DNA of 64,000 nucleotides from Sedimenticola thiotaurini (GCF_001007875.1 NZ_CP011412.1:186001-250000); one strand, 5' to 3'. Counted from the first letter of the stretch, positions 1 to 10,957 are shown. Notes: a model not told the origin generated them from the sequence alone. Program-made: numbers and translations.

Positions 1-338
1 ATGGAGGTGTCACGGCCCAATCAGAGTGGCAAGGCATACCCACCCCGGACATCAACAGTTTCTGGACCAAATGGTACAGCACCGGCAAGGTGGAGGGGCG
101 GGAATCGGTAACACTGCCAGCGGGTACTTACGATGCACTCAAGCTGGAGATCTGGAGTGCCCGGGCCGCCTCCGGTGGCCGGACACAAAAGGATGCGGAA
201 CCGGTGCGGATCCGATACGAGATCTGGTACGCGGCCGGGATCAAACGTTATGTGAAGATGGTGCGCACCACTACAGCGGCGTCCGGGCAGCGCATCAATA
301 CCGATACCTTTGAGTTGCTCGACTATCAACAGCGGTGA
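1..338 (+). CDS. C-terminal end of a probable secreted hypothetical protein (5' truncated)
   Basis: The frame is open from base 3 without a start and ends in TGA at 336-338, so the gene begins outside the window. The visible 111 residues are beta-rich. They contain the pattern VTLPAGTYDALKLEIW followed by a WYAAGIKRYVK motif, which is seen at the C-termini of DUF3108-like and related periplasmic proteins of unknown function. No catalytic motif can be recognised. The next gene (photolyase) is on the opposite strand and converges with it. Family assignment is by pattern only. Confidence 0.55.
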   Translation, partial: GGVTAQSEWQGIPTPDINSFWTKWYSTGKVEGRESVTLPAGTYDALKLEIWSARAASGGRTQKDAEPVRIRYEIWYAAGIKRYVKMVRTTTAASGQRINTDTFELLDYQQR

Positions 339-399
339 GATGTGGCAGCGGTGGTTGAGCCGGGAGCAAGCCGTCCCGGTCGGCCTTTGCTGGGCAGGA

Positions 400-1836
400 T
401 TACTCGCGCTGTTGTCGCTTGATCCGTTCCCAGCGTTGCAGCGCATCGCGGCGGCTCCGGCTCAGATCCAGGATGGGCAGGGGATAGTCGAAGGGCTCAT
501 CGCTGAGTCGGCCGCTATACAGTACGTTTTTCCCGGCCCCGGTCAGCTCCGGCAACCACCGCTTGATATAACGGCCTTCAGGGTCAAAGCGTTTGGCCTG
601 GGTGGCCGGATTGAAGATGCGAAAATAGGGGGCAGCATCAACGCCACAGCCGGCGCTCCACTGCCAGCCCAGGCTGTTGTTGGCCAGGTCCGCATCCACC
701 AGGGTATCCCAGAACCAGCGGGCACCCTGCAGCCAGTGAACGCCAAGGTTCTTGGTCAGCAGCGAGGCCACAAGCATCCTGACCCGGTTATGCATCCAGC
801 CGGTCTGCCACAGCTCCCGCATACCGGCATCCACAATCGGGATACCGGTTTCACCCCGTTGCCATGCCTGCAACTCGGCATCCTGTTCGTCGTCAGCCTT
901 CCAGGCCAGCTTTTCAAAGCGGCGGTCGAGCGATTGATTGGCGCTGCGGGGTGAGTGATAGAGGATATAGTGGGCGAATTCCCGCCAGCCGAGCTGGCTG
1001 TGGATTCGCTCCAGGTGGGTGACCGTGGCGGGTGACTGGTCAGCCTGCTGCCGCAAACCCCACAGAAGCTGGCGTGGCGAAATCTCGCCGAAGTGCAGAT
1101 GGGGCGACAGGCGGGAAGTGCCGTCACGGTCGGGAAAGTCCCGTAACCGGTCATAGGCCGGCAGTGCATGCAACAGAAACTGTTCCCAGCGCTCCAGGGC
1201 CGCCTGTTCGCCCGTTTGCCAGACGCTGTGAAATCCACCATCCCAGGGTATCCGGGGGAGCAGTGCCAGATCGCCGGGCGACAGGGTGGGCAGATCTTTC
1301 GATGGTGAACTGATCCGTCGGACAGGGGGTAGGGGAGGCGGTATCTGATGCAGCTGCCCGCTGACGGTTCGCCAGTAGGCGCCAAACACCTTATAGGGGG
1401 TGCCCTGGCCGGTCAGGATACTGGCCGGTTCGCTCAGCAGATTGGCGTTGAACGACTGGCAGGACAGACCCTGGCCGGTCAGCCTCTGCTTGATGTCACG
1501 GTCCCGGCTCATGCTGGTGGGATCGTAGTTGCGGTTCCAGAACAGGTGGGTGGCCCCGGTTTGCCGGACTATGTGCTGCAGCCGTTCCAGTGTGGGGCCC
1601 GTGGCGATGATCAGTTTCGCGCCCGCCTGATGCAGCTCCCGTTGCAGGGCGCAGAGACTGTGATGCAACCACCAGTTGCTGGCCCTGCCCGGAATCCAGG
1701 GCGCCGCCTCGTCGGGCGCGTGAATATAGAGCGGGATTACCCGGGCACACTGGTTCACCGCCGCCGTCAGGGCCGGATTGTCAGCCAGGCGCAAGTCCCT
1801 GCGAAACCAGACCAAAGCAGTATCGGTTCTGTCCAT
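400..1836 (-). CDS. phrB: Deoxyribodipyrimidine photolyase (class I CPD photolyase)
   Basis: The enzyme splits UV-induced cyclobutane pyrimidine dimers with blue light, using FAD and an antenna cofactor. The N-terminus has the photolyase start ALVWFRRDLRLADNPAL. The C-terminal half has the FAD/DNA-binding signatures SRLSPHLHFGEISPRQ, GWMHNRVRM and AAPYFRIFNP, with the conserved Trp residues around NNSLGWQWSAG. Length is 478 aa from the chosen start, close to the E. coli enzyme. A frame-matched ATG lies six codons upstream (1854), but its bases form part of the GGGGGAG ribosome site that precedes codon 1836, so 1836 is preferred. It stands alone and converges with the truncated gene on its right flank in transcription terms. 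Confidence 0.96.
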   Translation of the reverse strand: MDRTDTALVWFRRDLRLADNPALTAAVNQCARVIPLYIHAPDEAAPWIPGRASNWWLHHSLCALQRELHQAGAKLIIATGPTLERLQHIVRQTGATHLFWNRNYDPTSMSRDRDIKQRLTGQGLSCQSFNANLLSEPASILTGQGTPYKVFGAYWRTVSGQLHQIPPPLPPVRRISSPSKDLPTLSPGDLALLPRIPWDGGFHSVWQTGEQAALERWEQFLLHALPAYDRLRDFPDRDGTSRLSPHLHFGEISPRQLLWGLRQQADQSPATVTHLERIHSQLGWREFAHYILYHSPRSANQSLDRRFEKLAWKADDEQDAELQAWQRGETGIPIVDAGMRELWQTGWMHNRVRMLVASLLTKNLGVHWLQGARWFWDTLVDADLANNSLGWQWSAGCGVDAAPYFRIFNPATQAKRFDPEGRYIKRWLPELTGAGKNVLYSGRLSDEPFDYPLPILDLSRSRRDALQRWERIKRQQRE

Positions 1837-1939
1837 GGAGCCAGTCTCCCCCATTGGATGTGGATTGTCACCGCCTGTTTCAACAGGGCGGGCGGGGTGG
1901 CTCAGCTGCCGGTTGTGGAGACGGCGAGATGGAGGTCGA

Positions 1940-3286
1940 TCAGATGATCCACCAGGCGCCCAGGCTGATCAGGCAGGCCAGCACCAGGTTCATCACAACC
2001 CCGGCCCGCATCATCTGCCCCTGGGGGACATAGCCGCATCCGTATACGATGGCGTTGGGCGGCGTGGCCACCGGCAGCATGAAGGCGCAGGAGGCGGCGA
2101 TGGCAATCACCACCGTCATCACAGTGGATGAGACCCCCATCGCCTCGGCGATGGAGGCGAAGATCGGTACCATCAGAGCGCTGCTGGCGGTGTTACTGGC
2201 CACCTCGGTCAGGAAGACCATGAAGAGCACGATCACCAGCAGCAGCATCAACAGGGGCGCCCCCTGTAACAGGCCGGCGGCCCCCTCCGCCAGAAATACG
2301 CTGGTGCCGGTCTCCTTGAGCATGGCCGAAAGGGTCAGGCCACCGCCGAACAGCAGCAGTACACCCCAGTTGGCCGACCCTTCGATATCATTCCACTCCA
2401 CCAGTCGCAGGGCGGCGATCAGGACAATCGCCATGATCGACACCAGGGAGTCGAATCCTGCGCCGATACCCAGCAGCTCTGAGATCGGCCGGCTGAGCAG
2501 CCAGAGCAGCACGGTGAGCAGGAATACGCCCAGGGTCAAGCGCTGCTGCAGGGTCAGGGGGCCCTGTTCGGCAGAGAGCTCCGTGGTCGGTTCCAGGTGG
2601 TAGGACAGGTCCGGTTGTAACAGCAGTCTCAGTAATATCACCACCAGGGGCAGCATCACCAGTACGATCGGCAGACCGAAGCTGAACCATTCAACAAAGC
2701 TGATGCCACTGGCGGCGGCCGCAATGGCATTGGGCGGGCTGCCCACCAGGGTACCGATGCCGCCGATATTGGCTGAATAGGCCAGGCCCAGCAGCAGATA
2801 CCAGTGGGTGGCGCGATACTTTTCATAGGGTAGGCGGGCAAGCAGACCCAGTGCCAGGGGCAGCATCATCGCGGTGGTGGCAGTATTGGATATCCACATG
2901 GAGACAAACGCCGTGGTGGCGAACAGCAGCAGGGCTGCCCGGGATAGCTGGCCATGGGCCGCCCGCATCACCAGGGAGGCGAGGCGGACATCGATCTGCT
3001 GCCGGTGCAGGGCCGCCGCCAGGGCAAAGCCGCCCAGGAAGAGAAATATGATCGGATGGGCGAAATTGCGCAGCGCCTCGCTGGCGCTGAACACCCCACT
3101 GCCGACGGTCAGTAATGGGATCAGCAGGGCGGTGATGGTGATGTGGAAAGTTTCGGTAATCCAGAGCAGGGCGATAAAGGCGAGTATGGACAGACCGATG
3201 CGCAGTGGTTCGTCCAGGTTTATCCCCCAATAGAGTACCAGGGCGATCACGGTTGCCCCGGTCAGCGTAATCCAGCGTCGATCCAT
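1940..3286 (-). CDS. DASS/SLC13-family sodium:anion (dicarboxylate or sulfate) symporter
   Basis: An inner-membrane carrier of 448 aa with about 11-12 hydrophobic segments. It has the internal duplication typical of the divalent anion:Na+ symporters: two SNT motifs (residues 133-135 and 364-366), each followed by a Pro-Pro-Asn element (VGSPPNAI near 182 and ATPPNAI near 407). In the family these form the two sodium and anion sites. There are no fused TrkA-C/RCK domains, unlike many bacterial SLC13 relatives. The substrate (C4-dicarboxylate, sulfate or similar) cannot be read from the sequence. It is monocistronic, downstream of the c-di-GMP operon on the same strand. Confidence 0.88.
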   Translation of the reverse strand: MDRRWITLTGATVIALVLYWGINLDEPLRIGLSILAFIALLWITETFHITITALLIPLLTVGSGVFSASEALRNFAHPIIFLFLGGFALAAALHRQQIDVRLASLVMRAAHGQLSRAALLLFATTAFVSMWISNTATTAMMLPLALGLLARLPYEKYRATHWYLLLGLAYSANIGGIGTLVGSPPNAIAAAASGISFVEWFSFGLPIVLVMLPLVVILLRLLLQPDLSYHLEPTTELSAEQGPLTLQQRLTLGVFLLTVLLWLLSRPISELLGIGAGFDSLVSIMAIVLIAALRLVEWNDIEGSANWGVLLLFGGGLTLSAMLKETGTSVFLAEGAAGLLQGAPLLMLLLVIVLFMVFLTEVASNTASSALMVPIFASIAEAMGVSSTVMTVVIAIAASCAFMLPVATPPNAIVYGCGYVPQGQMMRAGVVMNLVLACLISLGAWWII

Positions 3287-3448
3287 ATCAGATGCTCATT
3301 TGCGGCTGCCAAACAGGTAGCCAATGTTGTTATTGTGGTGGCCTGTTCCGGGTGTCTGTTGACCGGCGGTGTTTCTGTCCCGGTCTTGCCCCGCTTTTCT
3401 GGTATTAGGGCTAGATTAACATGTTAATTGCCCGGGTTGCAGACCGGC

Positions 3449-4762
3449 TCAGCCAGTGGGGTTGGCTGCTTTCATAAACGCTTTTTCAGGCCGATAGTTT
3501 TTTAACCACTCGGCAAACTCCCGGGCCGGCATGGGCTTGGCGAAGAAGTAGCCCTGTGCCAGGTCGCAGCCGTTTTTCTTCAGGTAGAGTGCCGCCTCCT
3601 CTGTTTCCACACCTTCGGCAACCACCTGTAACTCAAACCGGTGTGCGATGTCGATAATCAGGCTGACAATGTGGAGATTGGCCTTATCATCCTTCAGGCC
3701 CCGGATAAAGGACTGGTCGATCTTCAGTTCGTCAGTGGGAATGTCCCGGAAATAGGAGAGGCTGGAGTAGCCGGTGCCAAAGTCATCAATGGCGATCCCG
3801 ATGCCCAGATTTCTCAGGGCGTTGAGTTTTTCAAACACCGTGTCGATGTCGGTGATGAAAGACTGTTCCAGCACCTCCAGACAGAGGTCCACGTTGTCCC
3901 GTTGCCAGAGTTTCTCGGCGCTCATCACCAGATCGACAAAATCGGGTTGGGCCAGAATGTTGGGGGGAATATTCACCGACACCGACAGCCGGCCCCACTG
4001 CTCTGTCCACTCACCGCTCAGCCGCAGTGCGCTGTTCAGCATCCAGATGGTCAGGGGTTTGAGGAAACCGATCGCTTCCGCGACCGGCAGAAACTGGTCC
4101 GGGGAGAGCAGGCCACGGGTTCTGTTCTGCCAGCGAACCAGGGCTTCCGCCCCCACCGGTCTGCCGGTGTCCAGGGAGATTTTGGGTTGGAAGAACACCT
4201 GTAACTCGGAGTGATTGATTGCATCACCAAGGGCAACCTCAATATCCCAGTTCTCCGGGATCTCCTGCTCCCGGGTCAGTTTCGGGAAGCCGATCGGCTG
4301 CTCCTGGTACTTGGCTTCTGCCAGTGCCAGTTCGGCCGACTGTAACAGGGCAGTGGCGGTATCGGCATTGGCGGGACAGAGGCTGACTCCGATAACCGCC
4401 TTGCAACGAAAATCCCGCCCCTCAACGTTGATGGGCAGATCGAGCAAGCGCTGGATCTTCATGGCGGCCAGTTGGGCATGCCCGACGTTGGCCACCCGAT
4501 CCAGGATCAGGGCAAACTGGTCGTCACCGATGCGGGCCAGGTAGTCATCCTTGCGTCGCACCTGTTTGAGCACTTCGGCCACCGCTTTCAACACCGCGTC
4601 GCCGGTGTGATGGCCGAAGTGTCTGTTGATTTTGTGGAAGCGCTGAATGTCAATAATCAGCAGCGCCATGGGGGCGCTGAAGTCCACCGCGTCCTGAACC
4701 ATCTGGTTGAGCAGTTCCATGAACCGGGGACGGTTATAGAGACCGGTGAGCAGGTCATTCAT
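3449..4762 (-). CDS. Degenerate GGDEF plus intact EAL protein (probable c-di-GMP phosphodiesterase)
   Basis: A 437-aa cytoplasmic protein that starts directly in a GGDEF domain, with no sensory region. The signature is GDDQF (79-83) instead of GGDEF, so cyclase activity is unlikely. An RxxD inhibitory-site pattern (R70, D73) is kept five residues before it, so c-di-GMP or GTP binding is possible. The EAL domain is complete by eye: EAL at 206-208, Asn264 in VSVNIPP, the LEVLE glutamates near 296-300, DDFGTGYSSL at 326-335 and the LKID lysine near 347. It lies 18 bp downstream of the HD-GYP gene and is surely co-transcribed with it. Hydrolysis of c-di-GMP by the EAL domain, with a regulatory GGDEF domain, is the best reading. 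Confidence 0.9.
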   Translation of the reverse strand: MNDLLTGLYNRPRFMELLNQMVQDAVDFSAPMALLIIDIQRFHKINRHFGHHTGDAVLKAVAEVLKQVRRKDDYLARIGDDQFALILDRVANVGHAQLAAMKIQRLLDLPINVEGRDFRCKAVIGVSLCPANADTATALLQSAELALAEAKYQEQPIGFPKLTREQEIPENWDIEVALGDAINHSELQVFFQPKISLDTGRPVGAEALVRWQNRTRGLLSPDQFLPVAEAIGFLKPLTIWMLNSALRLSGEWTEQWGRLSVSVNIPPNILAQPDFVDLVMSAEKLWQRDNVDLCLEVLEQSFITDIDTVFEKLNALRNLGIGIAIDDFGTGYSSLSYFRDIPTDELKIDQSFIRGLKDDKANLHIVSLIIDIAHRFELQVVAEGVETEEAALYLKKNGCDLAQGYFFAKPMPAREFAEWLKNYRPEKAFMKAANPTG

Positions 4763-4780
4763 GGTGTTGAGTGAAACCGC

Positions 4781-6067
4781 TCACAGGAACAGCTCCTGCA
4801 TGTTGATGCCGTAGGCCCCCGGCTCCAATCCCCGTTCGACCCGGAATGCTTCCCCTGTGGTTGTCAGGTCGATCCGTTTGAACTGGCTGTAGGGCTCCTT
4901 GTTTTCATCCAGCAGCAGCATCACCGTAGGTTGCAGCCGACGCAGTCCGTTGGTCTCGATGACCGCCCCCACCTGTCCGGTGTTAAGTTCCACCAGGGAA
5001 CCGGTGGGGTAGAGTCCTACGGTTTGAATAAACTGCTCCACCAGCTCCCCCTGGAATTTATCGTCACGCAGACTGTACAGTTCGGTAATGGCTTCGTGGG
5101 GAGAGAGTGGTCGGGATTCACGGTAGGGACGTTCGCTGGTCATGGCGTCATAGCTGTCCACAATGCCGGCTATCCGGCCGTACATAGGGATATCATTGTT
5201 CGCCAGGCCCTGCGGGTAACCGCTGCCGTCGTAGCGTTCGTGGTGGGTGGCGACCATCTGCAACACATCATAGTCCAGGCTGTTTTTGCCGCCTTTTTTC
5301 CTCTCCTCGGAAATCAGTACCCGTACGCTCTGGTCGACATGCTGGCGAATAATCTCCAGTTCCGCATCGGTCAGTTCACCCTTTTTGTTCAGAATATCCG
5401 GTGGAATACGGCTCTTGCCCAGGTCGAGCAGCAGGCCACCGAGGGCCAGTTTGTTGATGCCGCTGATCTCCAGCCCCAGGTGCCGACCGAATGTGGCGCA
5501 CCAGACCGAGGTACCCAACGCCCGGGAGTAGGTGTACTCGTCCAGCTTCTTGAGCTGCACGATCCACATCATGGCGGCCGGATTGCGGTTGACACTCTCC
5601 ACCATGTCCGATACACCGGCCTTGACCACACTCAGGTCGATATCACGGCCCTTCTCCAGGTCCACCAGCAACTGCCTGTACTCATGGGTGAGTGACTCGG
5701 AGGCCTTGGTGGCGGTCTCTATCTCGGTACGGAACTCTTCCGTGTTCTGATAGGTGGTCTTGCGCAGTGACTGGTACTCCCGTTTTATCTCCGCAATGGC
5801 TGCCTGGGACTGGGGGTTGGGCGTCTCTCCGAATAGCTGTTGATCGGCGGCTTTGTCCAGTATCCAGTAGCGCGGATGGGGGGAGATGCCCTGTTCCACA
5901 TCGATATAGACATAGCTGCAATATTTGCGGATACGTTCAATATCCTCCGGCGATGTGATTTTTACTCCCTCCAGATCGAACGGGGTCCTGATCCAGGGAC
6001 GATCCAGTCTGGATACAAACATCCCGATTTCAAGCCCATCAACACTGGTTTTTACTTCTGTCTTCAT
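4781..6067 (-). CDS. HD-GYP protein with N-terminal DUF3391, degenerate metal site
   Basis: A 428-aa protein with a DUF3391-type N-terminus (KTSVDGLEIGMFVSRLDRPW), a coiled linker (about 90-145) and a C-terminal HD-GYP domain with the hallmark HHERYDGSGYP (275-285) and DSYDAMTSERPYR. Two ligands expected in active enzymes look lost: the first His is Arg182 (EYTYSRALG) and the HD pair is Leu214-Asp215 (LLLDLGK). H243, H275, H276 and D304 remain. It may be a weak enzyme or a c-di-GMP-responsive scaffold. The TTG-initiated extension (to 6103) is rejected in favour of the ATG at MKTEV, the usual start of this family. It is the first gene of a two-gene operon with the GGDEF/EAL protein. Confidence 0.88.
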   Translation of the reverse strand: MKTEVKTSVDGLEIGMFVSRLDRPWIRTPFDLEGVKITSPEDIERIRKYCSYVYIDVEQGISPHPRYWILDKAADQQLFGETPNPQSQAAIAEIKREYQSLRKTTYQNTEEFRTEIETATKASESLTHEYRQLLVDLEKGRDIDLSVVKAGVSDMVESVNRNPAAMMWIVQLKKLDEYTYSRALGTSVWCATFGRHLGLEISGINKLALGGLLLDLGKSRIPPDILNKKGELTDAELEIIRQHVDQSVRVLISEERKKGGKNSLDYDVLQMVATHHERYDGSGYPQGLANNDIPMYGRIAGIVDSYDAMTSERPYRESRPLSPHEAITELYSLRDDKFQGELVEQFIQTVGLYPTGSLVELNTGQVGAVIETNGLRRLQPTVMLLLDENKEPYSQFKRIDLTTTGEAFRVERGLEPGAYGINMQELFL

Positions 6068-6172
6068 ACAGGAGAATTCGTTTGATTCGTAACCGCTGTT
6101 CAATTTCGGCCATGAAACCCGATCATGACAGTAATTCCTCTAGTCGAGGTTATCCTCTCCCCACTTTAAAAT

Positions 6173-6212
6173 CCACAGGCGGGATCATGGAAGTCGGGCG
6201 ACTCGCCTGTGG
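6173..6212 (-). terminator. Hairpin terminator after recQ
   Basis: A perfect 9-bp inverted repeat (CCACAGGCG at 6173-6181, CGCCTGTGG at 6204-6212) with a 22-nt loop lies just past the recQ stop. On the minus strand the stem is followed by ATTTTAAAG, a modest U-tract. The spacing and position suit termination of recQ transcription before the HD-GYP operon. Confidence 0.55.
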
Positions 6213-6236
6213 GCTTTTGCCCGGCTGGCAACGGTG

Positions 6237-8063
<1,827 letters not shown>

Positions 8064-8104
8064 CCGGGCATTCTAAAGGTTGCAGGGGAGGGCCACAATT
8101 GGAA

Positions 8105-8138
8105 CCCGGACACCCCCCGCATGGAGGGGGTGTCCGGG
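8105..8138 (-). terminator. Long perfect GC-rich hairpin at the end of the envelope module
   Basis: Arms CCCGGACACCCCC (8105-8117) and GGGGGTGTCCGGG (8126-8138) pair perfectly over 13 bp around an 8-nt loop. It lies between the stop of the 419-aa secreted gene and the recQ start, so it probably ends the module transcript. There is no clear U-tract on the minus strand after the stem. Confidence 0.5.
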
Positions 8139-8179
8139 GCATCCTGACCGAAGGTGATCACGCCGGGGCCTGGAACAGC

Positions 8180-8204
8180 TCCCCGCCGTGGAATCTGGCG
8201 GGGA
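8180..8204 (-). repeat. Second short hairpin directly after the 419-aa gene
   Basis: An 8-bp perfect inverted repeat (TCCCCGCC at 8180-8187, GGCGGGGA at 8197-8204) starts 6 nt past the stop codon of the secreted gene. With the larger hairpin at 8105-8138 it makes a tandem stem pair that may terminate or stabilise the mRNA end. Confidence 0.4.
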
Positions 8205-8210
8205 AGGGAT

Positions 8211-9470
8211 TTAACGGATCACCCTTTTCGGTTGCTCTTCACTCGTCGGGGATTTGAGCTGCAACTGGGGTATTGGCTGGGGCCCAGGGGGCGTGGTGGT
8301 GATTTTCCGGACCGGCTTGCTGGGCGAAGTGGCCTGAGCCCTGGGTGTCAATTGACCGGGTATCACCGGGGTGCTGCCGGGGGCCTTGAAACCCGGGTTA
8401 ACTGTAGGCACCGCGGGTTTCGGCTTGCAGGTGTAGTACCAGCTCAGGCCGGTGAAGTGACCTTTTTTACTCCAGGTGAATTTTTTTGCGTTCTCATCTT
8501 TCTCCTCAATCAAAAGGCTGAAATCGCGCTTAAACTCTTTGTTTATCTTCTCCCAGGTTTTGTTCTCATCCAGGGCTGCTGTATAGCTGAAATGGTGCTG
8601 TTTGTAACCCTCGTCACTGTTGTAGCTGATAGGGAACGACTGGTAGACGGAATTGCCACCCATGACGATGCTGTAACGGATGTAACCTTTGCCATGGCCT
8701 TTGAAGCTGACAGTGAATTGCTTATCGCTGGGGCAATAGCCTGCGTCGTGAATTTTGTTGGTGGTGATTTGTGCCTGAGTGATCATGAGCGGCTGATATC
8801 CACCTCCGATACTGTTCGCACCGGAGATCGGCGTGCTCTTGGCTTTGATAGAACCGACCCCACCGGAAGCCTTACAGATGATATCCACCGCGACGTTGGT
8901 GGTTGCTTTCTCAAAATACCGCTTGGACGCATTCGACTTGGGGCCACAGGAAGCTACTGCGGACAAAGCGATGTTTCTGGACAGGTGCTGATCAGAGTTC
9001 ATCACCTGTAGTTTGCTGACGCCCTGATTCTGCTTGGTTTGCAGCATATCCTTACACAGCTGGACCGGATTGAACGGCAGTTCACTCAAGGGAACCTGCA
9101 TCTCTGCGCTGGTATAGCCGATCGATTTTTGTCCCCTGGCGAACAAGTGGACGGTGTAATAGGGGTGGTACTCAGCAATACCGCCGCCTATATTTGGGTT
9201 TCCGAAGACCATGTCGGTCGACTTGAGGATGTTGTAGTTTTTACAGCCGGCTTTCATCTCCATGTGGTAGTTAACACTATTGCCACTGGTAACCTTGTTG
9301 TATTCCCCGTTAGTCGCCTCAACTACTATTTTTCCGTCGTTGATGTGGATGCCATCAGCCTTGCGGATATCAACATATTCGACACGGTCCAGCAGTGCCC
9401 AACCGGGCAGGCTCAGGCCACCGGTCGTGATGGCGAGTAAGCTGGTGGCTATAATACGATTGGTGTTCAT
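8211..9470 (-). CDS. Secreted Cys-containing protein with Pro-rich tail, unknown function
   Basis: I do not recognise a family. The product (419 aa from the chosen start) has a signal peptide (RIIATSLLAITTGGLSLPGWA). The mature part carries six Cys, rich in Asn, Lys, Ser and aromatic residues, with a possible internal duplication: a segment ending in VDIICKASG and a later one ending in LSWYYTCKPKP. The last about 70 residues are a Pro/Thr/Lys/Gln-rich low-complexity tail. Start: an ATG four codons upstream (9482) forms part of the GGAG ribosome site for the ATG at 9470, so 9470 is chosen. A copy of the cluster promoter lies immediately upstream. It is the last gene of the sigma/anti-sigma/subtilase module and is likely an exported effector or structural part. 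Confidence 0.8.
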   Translation of the reverse strand: MNTNRIIATSLLAITTGGLSLPGWALLDRVEYVDIRKADGIHINDGKIVVEATNGEYNKVTSGNSVNYHMEMKAGCKNYNILKSTDMVFGNPNIGGGIAEYHPYYTVHLFARGQKSIGYTSAEMQVPLSELPFNPVQLCKDMLQTKQNQGVSKLQVMNSDQHLSRNIALSAVASCGPKSNASKRYFEKATTNVAVDIICKASGGVGSIKAKSTPISGANSIGGGYQPLMITQAQITTNKIHDAGYCPSDKQFTVSFKGHGKGYIRYSIVMGGNSVYQSFPISYNSDEGYKQHHFSYTAALDENKTWEKINKEFKRDFSLLIEEKDENAKKFTWSKKGHFTGLSWYYTCKPKPAVPTVNPGFKAPGSTPVIPGQLTPRAQATSPSKPVRKITTTPPGPQPIPQLQLKSPTSEEQPKRVIR

Positions 9471-9506
9471 GGTGCTCTCCATTTGAATTTGTTATCCAGA
9501 CACCTT

Positions 9507-9534
9507 TGAGTCGAAGCTCGCAGCAAAACGGTTC
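9507..9534 (-). promoter_or_regulatory. Predicted ECF sigma promoter before the 419-aa secreted gene
   Basis: Reading the minus strand: TGAACCGTTTTGC (GAAC at 9534-9531), 17 nt, then CGACTCA (9513-9507). The same GAACC-17-CGAC..A arrangement occurs before the anti-sigma gene and before the small secreted gene of this cluster. The -35 part overlaps the end of the subtilase gene, and the 5' leader would be roughly 30 nt. Confidence 0.65.
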
Positions 9535-9535
9535 A

Positions 9536-10957
9536 CTATTTTTTCCACTGAATGATTCCGTAACCAAATACCGGGTCCCGACCAGGGATGCCCAGATCTG
9601 TTGTGAGGGCGGGCAGGGTCTCCGGGTGAGCCGCCAGAACCGCCGTAACCCAGGGCGCGGCATAGGAGCTGCCGCTGGCGTAAAAGCCCTTGCCTCCCAG
9701 GTCAGCGGCCCAGACATCCACTCCTGGGGCTACCACGTCAAGTAATGGGCTGTCGGGTGAGGTCCTGGCTTTGCTGTGTTGGATATCGACGGCGGCCACG
9801 GCAATCACATCGGGATGGTTGGCCGGGAAGAGCAGGGGCGAATCCCGGCCTCCATTACCGGCGGCGGCAACCAGCACTATGTTGGCCTGGTGAAACCGAG
9901 TCAGTGCCTGGGCAATTATCCAGCTGTCACCGCCCCCAAAACTCATATTCAGCGCGTCGGGCCTTTCCATACGGGCAAAAATAGTTTCCAGCCCCTGCAA
10001 CCACCAATCAGTGCGGGTACGCAGTTCACCCTGGGTTCCGGGTTTGAAGATATTGACGGCCAATAGGCGCGCCTCCGGCAGGGCGCCGCTGACAAAATTC
10101 CGGCCCACCAGCAGGCTCGCCACGGCGGTGCCATGGCGGCTGGCTGTTGTGTCCTGACCGGTTATATCCAGACTCTCGATCCGGCTGTTGCGTAATGCCG
10201 GGTGCTGAGTATCCACCTTGCCATCCAGCATGGCGATGTAGGGATCTGAACCGATCGACCCCGGGTCCGGCAGGCCGGTCAGCGGCCGCGCATATTCCCG
10301 GCCTCGACTGCTCTGCAGAAAATAATAGCGATTGAACTCGGCCTGGAGTTGCGGGTGGTGTTGCTGCAGCCGCTTCAGTAATGCATCGCTATCGGTGGTT
10401 GTGGGTACCCGATAAACACTCAGCACCATGGACAGGCTTTTCAACACCAGACGGCGTTTAATCCGCAGGCCGTACTCTCTCAGCAGTTGTTGCTGGGTTT
10501 GGGCTTCAGCCAATGTGTTGGCTATGATCAGGATCTCCGACTTGATCAGTACCCCTGCCCGTTCCCGCTGACTGCTGATAGCCGGCATGGAGGGGAGCTG
10601 GCCAAGCAGCTGGAGTTCCCGCTGGCCGGTCGGTGGGGGAGCGTCGGGTTCACCTCGATCCTGGAGTGTTCCTGTGGTATCCGGTTGTCTGCCTGCGGTG
10701 GCGCTACCTGCGGATATTGAACCGGCGTTGGTAGCGGCAGCCCTGTCAGGCGCGGTATCCGCGACAGGTGCGCCGGTAGGCTGGAGGTGCTGATCCGGTG
10801 CGCTGGTTGTGGCCCGTATGACGACCGGTGTTGTAGTGGGGTTTGCAGCTGTGCTGGCAGATCCCGGAACGCCTGCCGGGTCCGTGCTCTGGGCCAAACC
10901 AGCTGCTGACCAGAGCAGTGAAATTCCCAATGTCAGGTGCAGCAGAGGCCTACTCAT
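9536..10957 (-). CDS. Secreted S8 (subtilisin-like) serine protease with long N-terminal region
   Basis: A subtilase with signal peptide (LTLGISLLWSAAGLAQ), an Ala/Thr/Pro-rich low-complexity stretch (about 26-115), an alpha/beta prodomain-like region (about 141-216, starting SEILIIANT) and a catalytic domain. Numbering is from the TTG-initiated frame two codons upstream (10963). The triad is complete: D247 in AMLDGKV, H277 in SRHGTAVAS, S433 in SGSSYAAPW, with oxyanion N370 in AAAGNGG. The gene overlaps the anti-sigma stop by 8 bp (14 bp if the TTG is used), so translation is coupled. Periplasmic or extracellular action is expected. Its context suggests a role in releasing the anti-sigma factor or maturing the co-encoded secreted proteins; that role is inference. 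Confidence 0.92.
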   Translation of the reverse strand: MSRPLLHLTLGISLLWSAAGLAQSTDPAGVPGSASTAANPTTTPVVIRATTSAPDQHLQPTGAPVADTAPDRAAATNAGSISAGSATAGRQPDTTGTLQDRGEPDAPPPTGQRELQLLGQLPSMPAISSQRERAGVLIKSEILIIANTLAEAQTQQQLLREYGLRIKRRLVLKSLSMVLSVYRVPTTTDSDALLKRLQQHHPQLQAEFNRYYFLQSSRGREYARPLTGLPDPGSIGSDPYIAMLDGKVDTQHPALRNSRIESLDITGQDTTASRHGTAVASLLVGRNFVSGALPEARLLAVNIFKPGTQGELRTRTDWWLQGLETIFARMERPDALNMSFGGGDSWIIAQALTRFHQANIVLVAAAGNGGRDSPLLFPANHPDVIAVAAVDIQHSKARTSPDSPLLDVVAPGVDVWAADLGGKGFYASGSSYAAPWVTAVLAAHPETLPALTTDLGIPGRDPVFGYGIIQWKK

